From the NCBI GenBank assembly GCA_910577605.1, contig CAJTON010000044.1, positions 314 to 15,777 of the forward strand: a stretch of DNA of 15,464 nucleotides, given 5' to 3'. Both the position numbers and the translations under genes were made by a program. Numbering within the stretch: the first letter of the stretch is position 1; every line of letters starts with the position of its first letter. Source of the DNA: an uncultured Butyrivibrio sp. GTDB lineage: Bacteria; Bacillota; Clostridia; Lachnospirales; Lachnospiraceae. Below, one piece after another: positions 7,249 through 13,829 of this stretch. The notes beneath the pieces are model-generated. The model was not told the origin of the DNA. It did no database searches and saw only the letters and a program-made list of their open reading frames with translations.

Positions 7249-8031
7249 CTACTCATATTTCAAAATAACCGCCGTGAAATTGTCCTGATTTGAGAAGCTC
7301 ATTTCAAGCACCGATCTTTCTATCCCGGCAGCCGCACGTCCCGGAGCTTCCTTAAGTATCTCCGCAAGCTCCCGCTCCTCAAGCGCGTTATACACTCCGT
7401 CGCTGCATATCAGCAGAGTGTCGCCGGCCTCAGGAAGCAGCGGTCTTTTGTTTATCTCCGGCTCAATTTCCTTACCGCTTCCGATATATGAAGTAAGCGC
7501 TGTTTTTCTGTCGTCCTCCTCTGCCTCCGCATAGGAAATCTCCTCTCGCAGTACCCCGTTCAGAAGCTCGGTAAAATAATCCCCGTCCTCAGAAAGCATA
7601 TAAAGCATACCCCTCCGCAGAAGATAAATACGGCTGTCTCCTACGCAGCACCAGTAAATCCCTTTCCTGCTGCAAAGCACCGCCGCAAGTGTGGAGCCTC
7701 CTCCGGTTTTCATCGCCGACGCGGAATAATTCAGCGACCGCACCGTCTCGTCAAGCCACATATCCGCGGAAAACGAACTGTCGTACCCCTTGAATCTCTC
7801 TATCAGAAAATCCACCGCGTACGAGCTTATCTGTCCGCTGTCGGTAAGTCCGCCCATTCCATCCGCCACGATCGCCATAAAGCCCTTCCCGTCGGCCACG
7901 GAATCGCTAAGCTCCGTAAATCCGAAGCTGTCCTCCTGATATGGGCGAGCGCCCATATTCTGGGCATTTCCTATAAGCACCCTTCTTATCCCGGAGCCGT
8001 AAATTGTCATATTTATCCCGAATTCCGTCAT
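7249..8031 (-). CDS. Soluble PP2C-family Ser/Thr phosphatase
   Basis: A 260-residue PPM/PP2C phosphatase with no membrane segment. The metal-binding residues are Glu33-Asp34 (YQEDSFG), Asp57-Gly58 (IVADGMGG), Asp211 (LICSDGVY) and Asp250-Asn251 (NQDNFTAV). The VGDSRIYLLRRGMLYML strand matches its membrane-bound partner at 5748-6758. The frame stays open upstream to a TTG at 8088, but those residues overlap the FHA gene and resemble no PP2C N-terminus. I start at the ATG at 8029-8031, 1 nt after the TGA of the upstream FHA gene. This suggests translational coupling, and no good Shine-Dalgarno sequence is seen; an ATG seven codons further in is also possible. Inferred role: counteracts the operon's kinases in the cytosol. 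Confidence 0.9.
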   Translation of the reverse strand: MTEFGINMTIYGSGIRRVLIGNAQNMGARPYQEDSFGFTELSDSVADGKGFMAIVADGMGGLTDSGQISSYAVDFLIERFKGYDSSFSADMWLDETVRSLNYSASAMKTGGGSTLAAVLCSRKGIYWCCVGDSRIYLLRRGMLYMLSEDGDYFTELLNGVLREEISYAEAEEDDRKTALTSYIGSGKEIEPEINKRPLLPEAGDTLLICSDGVYNALEERELAEILKEAPGRAAAGIERSVLEMSFSNQDNFTAVILKYE

Positions 8032-8032
8032 A

Positions 8033-8605
8033 TCAATATGTAAACTGCTCGTTGCACAGACTCCTGAAAACGAACTTTGTTCCTCCAATCTCCAGTATGT
8101 CGTAATCCTTTATCTCCTCCGGCTGCAAAAGTATCCCGTCATTATGGTAAACGTTATTTTTGCCCGCCGACGGAGATATATAGAACCTGCGCTTGCGGGA
8201 ATCGTAAGAAATAAACGCGTCTCCGTCCTTGGACGAGGATTTGTCAAAAGACAAGTTAATGTCAAATATACTTCCTCTGCCTACGGAGTTTTTTTCGCTG
8301 TGAATGACAAAGGACAGGCCCTTTTTATCGCCCTCGATGACCGCGAGCCAGCCGCGCACGGGATTGATTCCGCTGTCCGTTACATTTAGCGCCACCGTAA
8401 CTCCCATTTCCTTTTTTGCCTTAGGCTCCGCGTTATGCGCAGGACCTTCGGATACCTCCGGCTGCGTCAATGGCATCGTCTTAGGAAACGCGCCCTCGCC
8501 CTGACCGTCCAGCGGCCGCGAGCCTATACTGCCGTCGTTTTTGCAGTAAGGACACTCATTGTATCTTGTTTCGTCAAAAATATGACCGTTGCTGCACTGC
8601 TTCAT
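8033..8605 (-). CDS. Zinc-ribbon/FHA-domain adaptor protein
   Basis: The 190-residue protein starts with a small zinc-binding motif (CSNGH...CPYC, residues 4-21). A flexible stretch with KTMPLT (42-47) follows, then a divergent FHA domain (about 85-185). Gly109-Arg110 (SVGRG) is present, but the usual Ser-x-x-His is degraded: GDAFISYD stands where HAxI would be expected. The end FRSLCNEQFTY resembles a conserved tail I recall from clostridial FHA proteins of this type. The ATG has an AGAGGG. It is the first gene of the seven-gene run, 74 nt after the upstream terminator, and its stop almost touches the PP2C start. The Thr residues before the FHA domain could be a kinase target that binds its own FHA domain, as known for GarA-type proteins; this is inference. 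Confidence 0.85.
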   Translation of the reverse strand: MKQCSNGHIFDETRYNECPYCKNDGSIGSRPLDGQGEGAFPKTMPLTQPEVSEGPAHNAEPKAKKEMGVTVALNVTDSGINPVRGWLAVIEGDKKGLSFVIHSEKNSVGRGSIFDINLSFDKSSSKDGDAFISYDSRKRRFYISPSAGKNNVYHNDGILLQPEEIKDYDILEIGGTKFVFRSLCNEQFTY

Positions 8606-8679
8606 TTTTTCCCTCTTTCCGTGATATTATCGTATTGCCGACCGGACCGCAAAGCTGCCCGTTATTTTATAATTGTATC

Positions 8680-8748
8680 AAAAAAAAGCGGATAAAAGGA
8701 ATGCAGACTGCACACAACTTGCAGCCGCGGATTTCCTTTTTCCGCTTT
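8680..8748 (-). terminator. Large hairpin plus T8 terminator between the two signalling operons
   Basis: On the minus strand, 18-nt arms (8731-8748 and 8685-8702, pairing AAAGCGGA...GGAAAT with ATTCC...TCCGCTTT with one or two bulges) enclose an inner 5-bp stem CTGCA/TGCAG (8708-8712 with 8720-8724) and a 7-nt loop. Eight T residues follow immediately. This is a rho-independent terminator 61 nt after the kinase stop at 8810. The DNA just beyond it, up to the FHA gene, is AT-rich with a -10-like TATAAA (8666-8671) but no convincing -35, so the next operon's promoter is unresolved. Limited read-through may connect the two units. Confidence 0.85.
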
Positions 8749-8809
8749 ATGATCATATGTTTCAGCGCCAACCCTGTCTGCGGCAAATATCCGCCGCGCC
8801 CAGCGCTCG

Positions 8810-10426
8810 TTATTCGTCGATAACTATATAGGGTATACCGAATTCCTTCGCGTGCAGTATGACCCCTCCATACGGAAGACAGTAAAACACCGTATCGGAC
8901 GGCGCACCGCTGCCGGAGTCGTCCGCAAGCACGCTCTGCGCGTTTCCCGGTATCGTCAGAATCGCCGTAGGTCCGCGAAAGACCATTTTTTCCAATAAAG
9001 TGCATCTCGCGAATGCCGCGTTGCCTAAGGTTGCCAGCGACTCCGGAAATTCCACGGACTCAAGCATGGCGTTATCCGCAAACGCCCACGCCTGAGTGTT
9101 CTCAACGCCCTCATGCAGAATTATCTCAGTCAGTCCGCAGTTTCCGAAGCAATTCGTACCTATGCGTTTTGTACCCTTAAGCTCAATCTCTTTCAGTCCG
9201 CGGCAGCCGAAGAAACTGCTGTGTGCCAGCTCCGTTATTCCCTCCTCAACAACAAGCCTGCTGAACTCTCCCGTATATTTGTACCACGGCGCTCTTTCGT
9301 TGCGGTAATTAGAGTCATCATAAAAATTTATCAAGTCGTCTCTATAATAGCAGTATGTTACTCCTTCCCCCGATATGGTAAGCGTATCAGTATCAAAGTC
9401 CAGCACATAGGAAGCGTTATCCCCGCAGCTTCCGGAAATACTTCCGGTAAGCGATCTGTCTGCTACATTTGTATTATGCTCTTCTTTGGTTGCTGCCGCT
9501 CTCGTCACCCCGTCCTCAGAAACGATTTTATCAACCGTACGCCCCGCGTTTAGCTTCAGGCTTCTCCACAGCAATACGCCCATAACCGCCGAAGCCGCGG
9601 CAAGCACAGCCATAGAGGATGCGGCGGCAAAGAAAGCCTTCTTCCACCTCCGCTCCGAGCAGCAATATTTCTCCAGCTTTTTTTTGAGGCTTATAGCGCT
9701 GCAATAACGGCTTTTTGGCGTGAAAGCCGTACTTCTTGCAAGAATTTTCTCAAAATCGGAACCCGGCTTTTTGATGGGCTCCGGGCTGCCGCAGTACAGC
9801 CATGTCAAAAGGATTCCCAGAGAATATATATCGGAGCGGCAGTCTGTCTGGGCGAATCCGTACTGCTCCGGAGGTGCGAACCCATATGTTCCGCCGTACA
9901 CCGTATCACTTGTACTCCCGTCGCTATAACACCTCGAAATTCCGAAATCTATCAGCGCTATCCTGCCGTCCGGCCGCACGATCACATTCTGCGGTTTAAT
10001 GTCTCTGTGTATGACGGGCGGCTTCCGGCTGTGAAGATAATCAAGAATTTCGCATAGCTGTATTCCTGTCCTGCATACCTGCCGTTCTGACAGCATTCCT
10101 CTCCTGGATTCAAGATTATCGCCTTCTATGTACTCACGAACCACGCAGCGCATTGTATCGTCCTTAAATTCAGTTATAAACGCGGGAATTCCCGAAAAAC
10201 TAAGTTCCTTTATCTGCAAAGGCTCGCTGTCGGCAAAAAACGGGTGTCCCTTCATGTAGCATTTTACCGCCACCCTGCGTCCGCTTCCCTTTTCGCGAGC
10301 GAGAAACGTTTCCTCCTGCTCGCCTGACCCGATACATTCAATCAGCTCATAGCTGTCGGTAAGTCCCTCCGGATACTCCCCTTTATATACGTTTAAAAAT
10401 TGTTCTTTAAGGTCAATATCCGTCAT
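8810..10426 (-). CDS. Transmembrane Ser/Thr protein kinase with BspA-like leucine-rich ectodomain
   Basis: A 538-residue kinase without the zinc ribbon of the other two. The kinase domain spans about 26-255, with Lys55 (VAVKCY), a canonical HRDIKPQN catalytic loop (140-147), DFG at 160-162, and FAPPEQY. The glycine loop is divergent (GSGEQEETF). One membrane span (about 264-289) precedes an ectodomain opening with the SGSCGDNASYVLD...LTISGEG signature (about 329-356) and several LRR_5/BspA-type repeats (ITELAHSSFFGCRGLKEIEL, about 397-490). The chain ends in IPYIVIDE. The ATG has GGGGAG and lies 3 nt after the stop of the helix-turn-helix gene, so both are one operon. BspA-like repeats are usually surface-exposed and adhesive. 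Inferred role: a sensor kinase transcribed apart from the seven-gene operon. Confidence 0.92.
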   Translation of the reverse strand: MTDIDLKEQFLNVYKGEYPEGLTDSYELIECIGSGEQEETFLAREKGSGRRVAVKCYMKGHPFFADSEPLQIKELSFSGIPAFITEFKDDTMRCVVREYIEGDNLESRRGMLSERQVCRTGIQLCEILDYLHSRKPPVIHRDIKPQNVIVRPDGRIALIDFGISRCYSDGSTSDTVYGGTYGFAPPEQYGFAQTDCRSDIYSLGILLTWLYCGSPEPIKKPGSDFEKILARSTAFTPKSRYCSAISLKKKLEKYCCSERRWKKAFFAAASSMAVLAAASAVMGVLLWRSLKLNAGRTVDKIVSEDGVTRAAATKEEHNTNVADRSLTGSISGSCGDNASYVLDFDTDTLTISGEGVTYCYYRDDLINFYDDSNYRNERAPWYKYTGEFSRLVVEEGITELAHSSFFGCRGLKEIELKGTKRIGTNCFGNCGLTEIILHEGVENTQAWAFADNAMLESVEFPESLATLGNAAFARCTLLEKMVFRGPTAILTIPGNAQSVLADDSGSGAPSDTVFYCLPYGGVILHAKEFGIPYIVIDE

Positions 10427-10429
10427 ATA

Positions 10430-10858
10430 TCACTCCCCGATAATACTCATTCCCAGTGACATCGGAAAAATCTGCGTTTCCGTCAGACTCATTTTTCTGG
10501 AAATGGCAAAAATAATTGCTGCGTCCCTCTTTATTCTCGGATAAAGAACGCTTTTGTCCGCCGCCCTGAGAAGCCCCTGCGTTTCCTCAACATCCAGCCC
10601 GAAACCAAAAGCCAGCTGTATCGCCTTGTCCCGCGACGGCCTTCTTGTACCGTTAAATATCTGATATCCGTAAGTTCGGTCAATATCGGAAGCGCTTATC
10701 ACCCTTCCCGCCTCCTTGCGTTTTTCTCTGCACAGCTTTTCCAGATAAGCGCAGAAATCCGCTTCCGCAAGTTCCTCCGCGTTTTCAATGCAAAAACTTT
10801 CAAAGCCTCTGGCTTCCTTAAGCTTTCTGATAAGAGTACCCGTGCTTTTGTGCTTCAC
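10430..10858 (-). CDS. XRE-like helix-turn-helix protein, partner of the kinase gene
   Basis: A 142-residue cytosolic protein with no membrane segment. An N-terminal helical region precedes a helix-turn-helix of XRE type (about residues 48-95), with helix signature ASDIDRTYGYQIFNGTRRPSRDKAIQLAFG. The C-terminal part includes YPRIKRDAAIIFAI (about 106-119). From memory, similar proteins occur next to Ser/Thr kinase genes in other Clostridia; I cannot verify this here. The start is GTG with AAAGGA 8 nt upstream. It is the first gene of a two-gene operon with the BspA-type kinase, 3 nt apart. Candidate operators lie 75-115 nt upstream. Inferred role: transcription regulator of its own operon, perhaps controlled by the kinase. 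Direct DNA binding is a prediction. Confidence 0.8.
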   Translation of the reverse strand: MKHKSTGTLIRKLKEARGFESFCIENAEELAEADFCAYLEKLCREKRKEAGRVISASDIDRTYGYQIFNGTRRPSRDKAIQLAFGFGLDVEETQGLLRAADKSVLYPRIKRDAAIIFAISRKMSLTETQIFPMSLGMSIIGE

Positions 10859-10930
10859 AGCTTTATCCTTTCAAAAATAAGTCGTTTTGTTTTTATATAT
10901 AACATACTTTCAGAATAAAGAAAAGATAAT

Positions 10931-10959
10931 TTTATATCTTCCATATTTTGTTAAAACAA
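10931..10959 (-). promoter_or_regulatory. Candidate sigma-A promoter of the HTH-kinase operon
   Basis: On the minus strand TTGTTT (10959-10954) and TATAAA (10936-10931) are separated by exactly 17 nt. The expected transcript starts near 10924, about 65 nt before the GTG codon. The surrounding 10861-10970 is strongly AT-rich. The -35 matches four of six consensus bases and the -10 five of six. Confidence 0.5.
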
Positions 10960-10972
10960 ATATCTCCCATAT
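10934..10972 (-). repeat. Pair of 13-bp direct repeats bracketing the -35 box (candidate operator)
   Basis: ATATGGGAGATAT (10972-10960) and ATATGGAAGATAT (10946-10934), read on the minus strand, match at 12 of 13 positions. They are separated by 13 nt that contain most of an inverted repeat TTTGTT/AACAAA. One copy overlaps the proposed -10 and the other lies just upstream of the -35. Placement and spacing fit a regulator binding two sites, plausibly the helix-turn-helix protein encoded immediately downstream; that link is inference. Confidence 0.5.
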
Positions 10973-10996
10973 CGCTTTGGCTGTTTTTCTTAAAAT

Positions 10997-11026
10997 CAAA
11001 GAAAAAGCGGACACCGCGGTGCCCGC
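10997..11026 (-). terminator. Rho-independent terminator of the GH5 gene
   Basis: On the minus strand GCGGGCAC (11026-11019) pairs with GTGTCCGC (11014-11007) around a CGCG loop. The 8-bp stem has one G-U pair, and a T-rich run TTTTTCTTTGATTTT follows. It begins 38 nt after the GH5 stop codon and ends before the promoter region of the HTH-kinase operon, so the two units are separately transcribed. Confidence 0.85.
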
Positions 11027-11063
11027 CCTCTCTGAGGTTATTACAATTCTTATTATACTGTTA

Positions 11064-12959
11064 TTATTTTGCAGGACCGTACTCAAACGTTACTGAAATG
11101 GTCTCAACCTTTGCGCCAAGCGTTGCAGGATCAACCACAACAGCCGAGCATTCCTCAAGCTTAACGCCCGAATCGGCGCGCGCCTCTTCAGGAACGCTGG
11201 AAATAAATCCTGTGCTCTCATCATAGGGGATCCATCCGTTGTAAAGGTTTACTCTCGTCGTGAACTTGTCGTCCGACGCCGTATAGGGTGTTCCCTTAAG
11301 CTCATACGGCTGTCCGTTCACAACTACTTCCTTGATATTGATAACATATCCGGGATTAAGCTCCTCGCCCTTGTAAATACCGATTGCGGCAAACGCGGTG
11401 CTGTTTGCAAAGCCTGCGTCCGTTCCGGTAAAGTCAAGGCTTACAGTATATGTACCCGCCTCGGTGACGATAGGCTCTTCAGCCACAACTCCGCCGGTCA
11501 TATCGGCAGGATGCTTGTCGCCTACAGAATATACGACTCCCCAATCGCTTGAATTGTACATGATCCATGCGGTTCCGTCCTCAACGACATATTCGGGAGC
11601 TGCCTCTTCTGCCGCCTTTATGTCCTTTTCAACCTTGGCGGCGTACTCAGCCTCGTCATACTCGCTGATAACCGCATAGCTGTGAGCGGTGAATATCTTA
11701 GCCATATCCTTATCTCTTACAGCGCATACATCCTTGCCGTACGCACCGTTGCAGTCCCAAAGAAGAGGAACATATCCGTAAAGATCGCAGTTGTCAAGGA
11801 AGTTCTCCATATAAGGCAGAGTACCCTCTCTGAGACCTTCGGCAATTTCATCAGCTCCGTGAAGCACTCCCCACTCGCCGATAATTACTCCGTAGCCTGC
11901 CTCTGTGAATTTGGTCATCTTCTTAAGAGTAGTGTTCATGTCCTGATAATGCGTCTTCATTCCCCATGAACCTGAGCCGTTGTCAAGGCAGTAACCCGAA
12001 GGATCATAGTAATGTACGGAAACAAGAAGCTTGCTCTTTGCGCTGTCGTCGGGCATCTTGAACTTATCGTCGCAGGTAGCGTCGATATTGGTGTTGTAAC
12101 CCGCGATAAGAAGGAAACGGTGATCGTTCTTTCCGCCGGCTGCTCTCACAATGTCAACAAACGTCTGATTTATCTTGTTTACGGTCTCATAGCACTCGTC
12201 CTTTGTAAGAACTCCGGACTGCTGGCTTGCGGAAGTATTCTCCCAGTTATCGTTAAGACGGTCTCCAAGCTCCTCGTTAGCAGACTCGAATATAAGACGC
12301 TCGTCATAATCCGCAAAATGCTCGGCTATCTGCTTCCACATCTCCGTGTAAAGCTTCATCGCACCCTCGCGTACAGCTTCGTCCTCGTCGCCGAAACGTC
12401 CCCACCACTGATTGTCCCAATGGTCGTTGATAACCACGAACATATCCGCGTCGAGAGCATAGTTGACGATCTCGTCGATTCTGTCCATAAACTCTTTTCT
12501 GATGGTATAGTCATCCTTGTCATAGTTGATGGCACAGGTCCACGCGATAGGTACTCTGAGCGTGTCAAATCCTGCCGCCTTCATTCCTTTGATCATATCA
12601 GCCGTTGTTACAGGCTGTCCCCAGTTGGTCTCGTAAAGCTTTATCGCAGCCTCTGTTCCAAGCTTATCCCTGCTTCCGGACTCCATGGTATTACCGAGGT
12701 TGATACCGTTACCCATAAGCTTGCTGACTTCAAGCGCGGTCATATCGGCAAGATTTCCCGAAGGCTTGTCGTCTCCGCCCGGAGTCGTCTCTTCGTTTCC
12801 GCCGGCAGCCGTAGTCTCATCCGAAGCGGGCTTCTCGGTAGCCTTGGTTCCCGTGTCGGAAGTTGACGACGACGTGCTCTTGCCGCACGCAGAAAACGCG
12901 AGCGCCGACATTGCAAGTACAAGAAGCAGCGCAATAAAACGTGATTTTCTGTTTCTCAT
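11064..12959 (-). CDS. Lipid-anchored GH5-family beta-glucanase with C-terminal carbohydrate-binding-like module
   Basis: The 631-residue precursor starts with a lipoprotein signal peptide (RNRKSRFIALLLVLAMSALAFSAC; Cys25 is the lipidated residue), then a Ser/Thr/Glu/Gly linker (about 26-70). The GH5 (beta/alpha)8 domain (about 72-430) shows NLGNTM (88-92), the acid/base Glu229 in ESANEEL, VHYYDP (315-320) and the nucleophile Glu362 in IIGEWG. A beta-rich C-terminal segment (about 460-631) has the composition of a carbohydrate-binding module but I cannot assign a family. No dockerin is present, so it is held on the membrane rather than on a cellulosome. I place the start at 12959: AAGGAG (12967-12972) lies 7 nt upstream, inside the six-codon longer frame from 12977, which has no ribosome site. 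Likely cleaves cellulose, lichenan or xyloglucan; specificity cannot be read here. Confidence 0.92.
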   Translation of the reverse strand: MRNRKSRFIALLLVLAMSALAFSACGKSTSSSTSDTGTKATEKPASDETTAAGGNEETTPGGDDKPSGNLADMTALEVSKLMGNGINLGNTMESGSRDKLGTEAAIKLYETNWGQPVTTADMIKGMKAAGFDTLRVPIAWTCAINYDKDDYTIRKEFMDRIDEIVNYALDADMFVVINDHWDNQWWGRFGDEDEAVREGAMKLYTEMWKQIAEHFADYDERLIFESANEELGDRLNDNWENTSASQQSGVLTKDECYETVNKINQTFVDIVRAAGGKNDHRFLLIAGYNTNIDATCDDKFKMPDDSAKSKLLVSVHYYDPSGYCLDNGSGSWGMKTHYQDMNTTLKKMTKFTEAGYGVIIGEWGVLHGADEIAEGLREGTLPYMENFLDNCDLYGYVPLLWDCNGAYGKDVCAVRDKDMAKIFTAHSYAVISEYDEAEYAAKVEKDIKAAEEAAPEYVVEDGTAWIMYNSSDWGVVYSVGDKHPADMTGGVVAEEPIVTEAGTYTVSLDFTGTDAGFANSTAFAAIGIYKGEELNPGYVINIKEVVVNGQPYELKGTPYTASDDKFTTRVNLYNGWIPYDESTGFISSVPEEARADSGVKLEECSAVVVDPATLGAKVETISVTFEYGPAK

Positions 12960-12966
12960 TTCATTT

Positions 12967-12972
12967 CTCCTT
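12967..12972 (-). promoter_or_regulatory. Ribosome binding site that fixes the GH5 start
   Basis: AAGGAG on the minus strand, 7 nt before the ATG at 12959. It lies inside the coding part of the longer alternative frame (ATG 12977), which itself has only AT-rich DNA upstream, so the shorter protein is the supported product. Confidence 0.75.
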
Positions 12973-12992
12973 TTCATATGATAATATTATTG

Positions 12993-13027
12993 CAAATATT
13001 ATAATAATATTTGTCACGCCCATTATA
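12993..13027 (-). promoter_or_regulatory. GH5 promoter region with 21-bp perfect palindrome
   Basis: A perfect -10 TATAAT lies at 13027-13022 on the minus strand. The -35 position holds only a weak TTAAAA (13050-13045). Immediately downstream, 12993-13013 is a perfect palindrome with 10-bp arms CAAATATTAT and ATAATATTTG around one central base. The expected transcription start falls near 13016, so the palindrome would overlap the first transcribed bases. It could be an operator or form a weak AU hairpin at the mRNA 5' end. Confidence 0.5.
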
Positions 13028-13089
13028 AACAGTAATTTTTAGAGTTTTAAGGTGTAATTATTGTATATCCGCTATTTCCGCCTGTTCTC

Positions 13090-13638
13090 TCACGAAGTCG
13101 CTTTCATGGACATCTGAAGTACAGTCTGCGCGAAATCTCTCGTGCTTATAGGAAAATTTCCGTTCAGCCACTCTTTAAGTATACCGATAACCCCGCTAAC
13201 ACAGTACACATAGGCATACCTCGCGACAAGGCCGTCCGCCTTGATCGGACTTCTGTACTTCTCCATAACCGTATTCACAAGCCGGTTGTTGAAGCTGCTG
13301 CTGTCGCGCTGGACGATAAGAATTCTGAAAAGCCTTTCATTCTCCCGCACATAATCGAAAAACTCCTCCAGAGCGGAAAGGAACTTTTCATTTGAATAAT
13401 CCTCAAAAGAATCCGGGTACATCGGCAGCTGATTCAGAGCGTCGTCCTCTATCTCAAGCAGCAGCTGTTCTATGCTTTCATAATAAGAATAAAAAGTCGA
13501 ACGGTTCACGTCCGCGCTTTCGCACACGTCCTTAACAGTAATTTTGTCAAGCGGCTTCTTCTCAAGAAGCTCAAGCAGCGCCTCCTTCATCATGCTTTTG
13601 GTCATTCTAACCCGTCTGTTTTCAGGCATTCTATTCAC
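13090..13638 (-). CDS. TetR-family transcriptional regulator
   Basis: The N-terminus is a typical TetR helix-turn-helix: RRVRMTKSMMKEALLELL, then ITVKDVCESADVNRSTFYSYY. A helical ligand-binding domain follows. The long frame opens at a GTG at 13689, but that would place a duplicated regulatory sequence (13671-13690) inside the gene and has no ribosome site. I use the GTG at 13638, 4 nt after GGAAGG; ATGs at 13653 and 13629 are alternatives, and all keep the whole DNA-binding domain. The gene diverges from an ABC transporter gene across about 190 nt that holds repeats and an inverted repeat, the usual layout of a TetR repressor controlling itself and an efflux pump. The inducer is unknown. It lies 130 nt upstream of the GH5 gene on the same strand; no terminator is seen between them. 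Confidence 0.85.
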   Translation of the reverse strand: MNRMPENRRVRMTKSMMKEALLELLEKKPLDKITVKDVCESADVNRSTFYSYYESIEQLLLEIEDDALNQLPMYPDSFEDYSNEKFLSALEEFFDYVRENERLFRILIVQRDSSSFNNRLVNTVMEKYRSPIKADGLVARYAYVYCVSGVIGILKEWLNGNFPISTRDFAQTVLQMSMKATS

Positions 13639-13670
13639 CGGACCTTCCTTCATATAATTTTTTGAAAATA

Positions 13671-13752
13671 TTTGTTGTTTTTCCGACACATCTCAATATT
13701 GTATTGGAAACACGGCATATTATTAAATACTGTTTGTTGAATTTCCGACATA
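13671..13752. repeat. 20-bp direct repeat in the TetR/ABC intergenic region (candidate operators)
   Basis: Positions 13671-13690 and 13733-13752 share 17 of 20 bases: TTTGTTG, two variable bases, TTTCCGACA, one variable base, A. Start-to-start distance is 62 nt. Each copy leads into an inverted repeat: CCGACAT-A-ATGTTGG at 13745-13759 (one mismatched pair) and the wider CCGACACA...TGTATTGG at 13683-13707 (6 of 8). The likely ligand is the TetR protein, one site facing each divergent gene. Confidence 0.6.
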
Positions 13753-13765
13753 ATGTTGGTAAAAT
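13737..13765 (+). promoter_or_regulatory. Promoter of the ABC transporter with operator in its spacer
   Basis: TTGAAT (13737-13742) and TAAAAT (13760-13765) are separated by exactly 17 nt, and that spacer ends in the imperfect inverted repeat CCGACAT-A-ATGTTGG (13745-13759). A repressor bound there would exclude RNA polymerase. The transcript should begin near 13772, leaving a leader of about 58 nt. On the opposite strand TTGAGA (13695-13690) with 17 nt to a weak AAATAT may serve the tetR gene, with the first repeat copy in its spacer. Confidence 0.6.
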
Positions 13766-13829
13766 AATAACAAAAGAAGCCGCCCTTGTCAAGCGCGGCA
13801 GTGAATGTCATTATGACGAGGAGACGCCC

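Noticed and set aside
8032..8088. TTG-started longer N-terminus of the soluble phosphatase
   Set aside because: It overlaps the FHA gene by 56 nt, has no properly spaced ribosome site, and the extra residues do not resemble a PP2C.
53..10858. Type VI or type VII secretion locus, which often include FHA, kinase and PP2C genes
   Set aside because: No structural secretion gene (WXG100, FtsK-type ATPase, sheath, baseplate) is present in the window, so it remains only a possibility for DNA to the left.
10934..10972. CRISPR-like repeat-spacer-repeat
   Set aside because: Only two 13-bp copies with a palindromic spacer inside a promoter; no array or cas genes.
12012..12866. 284-codon open frame on the plus strand
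   Set aside because: It lies antisense within the GH5 gene, whose motifs and lipoprotein signal are unmistakable; its translation shows no domain and it has no ribosome site.
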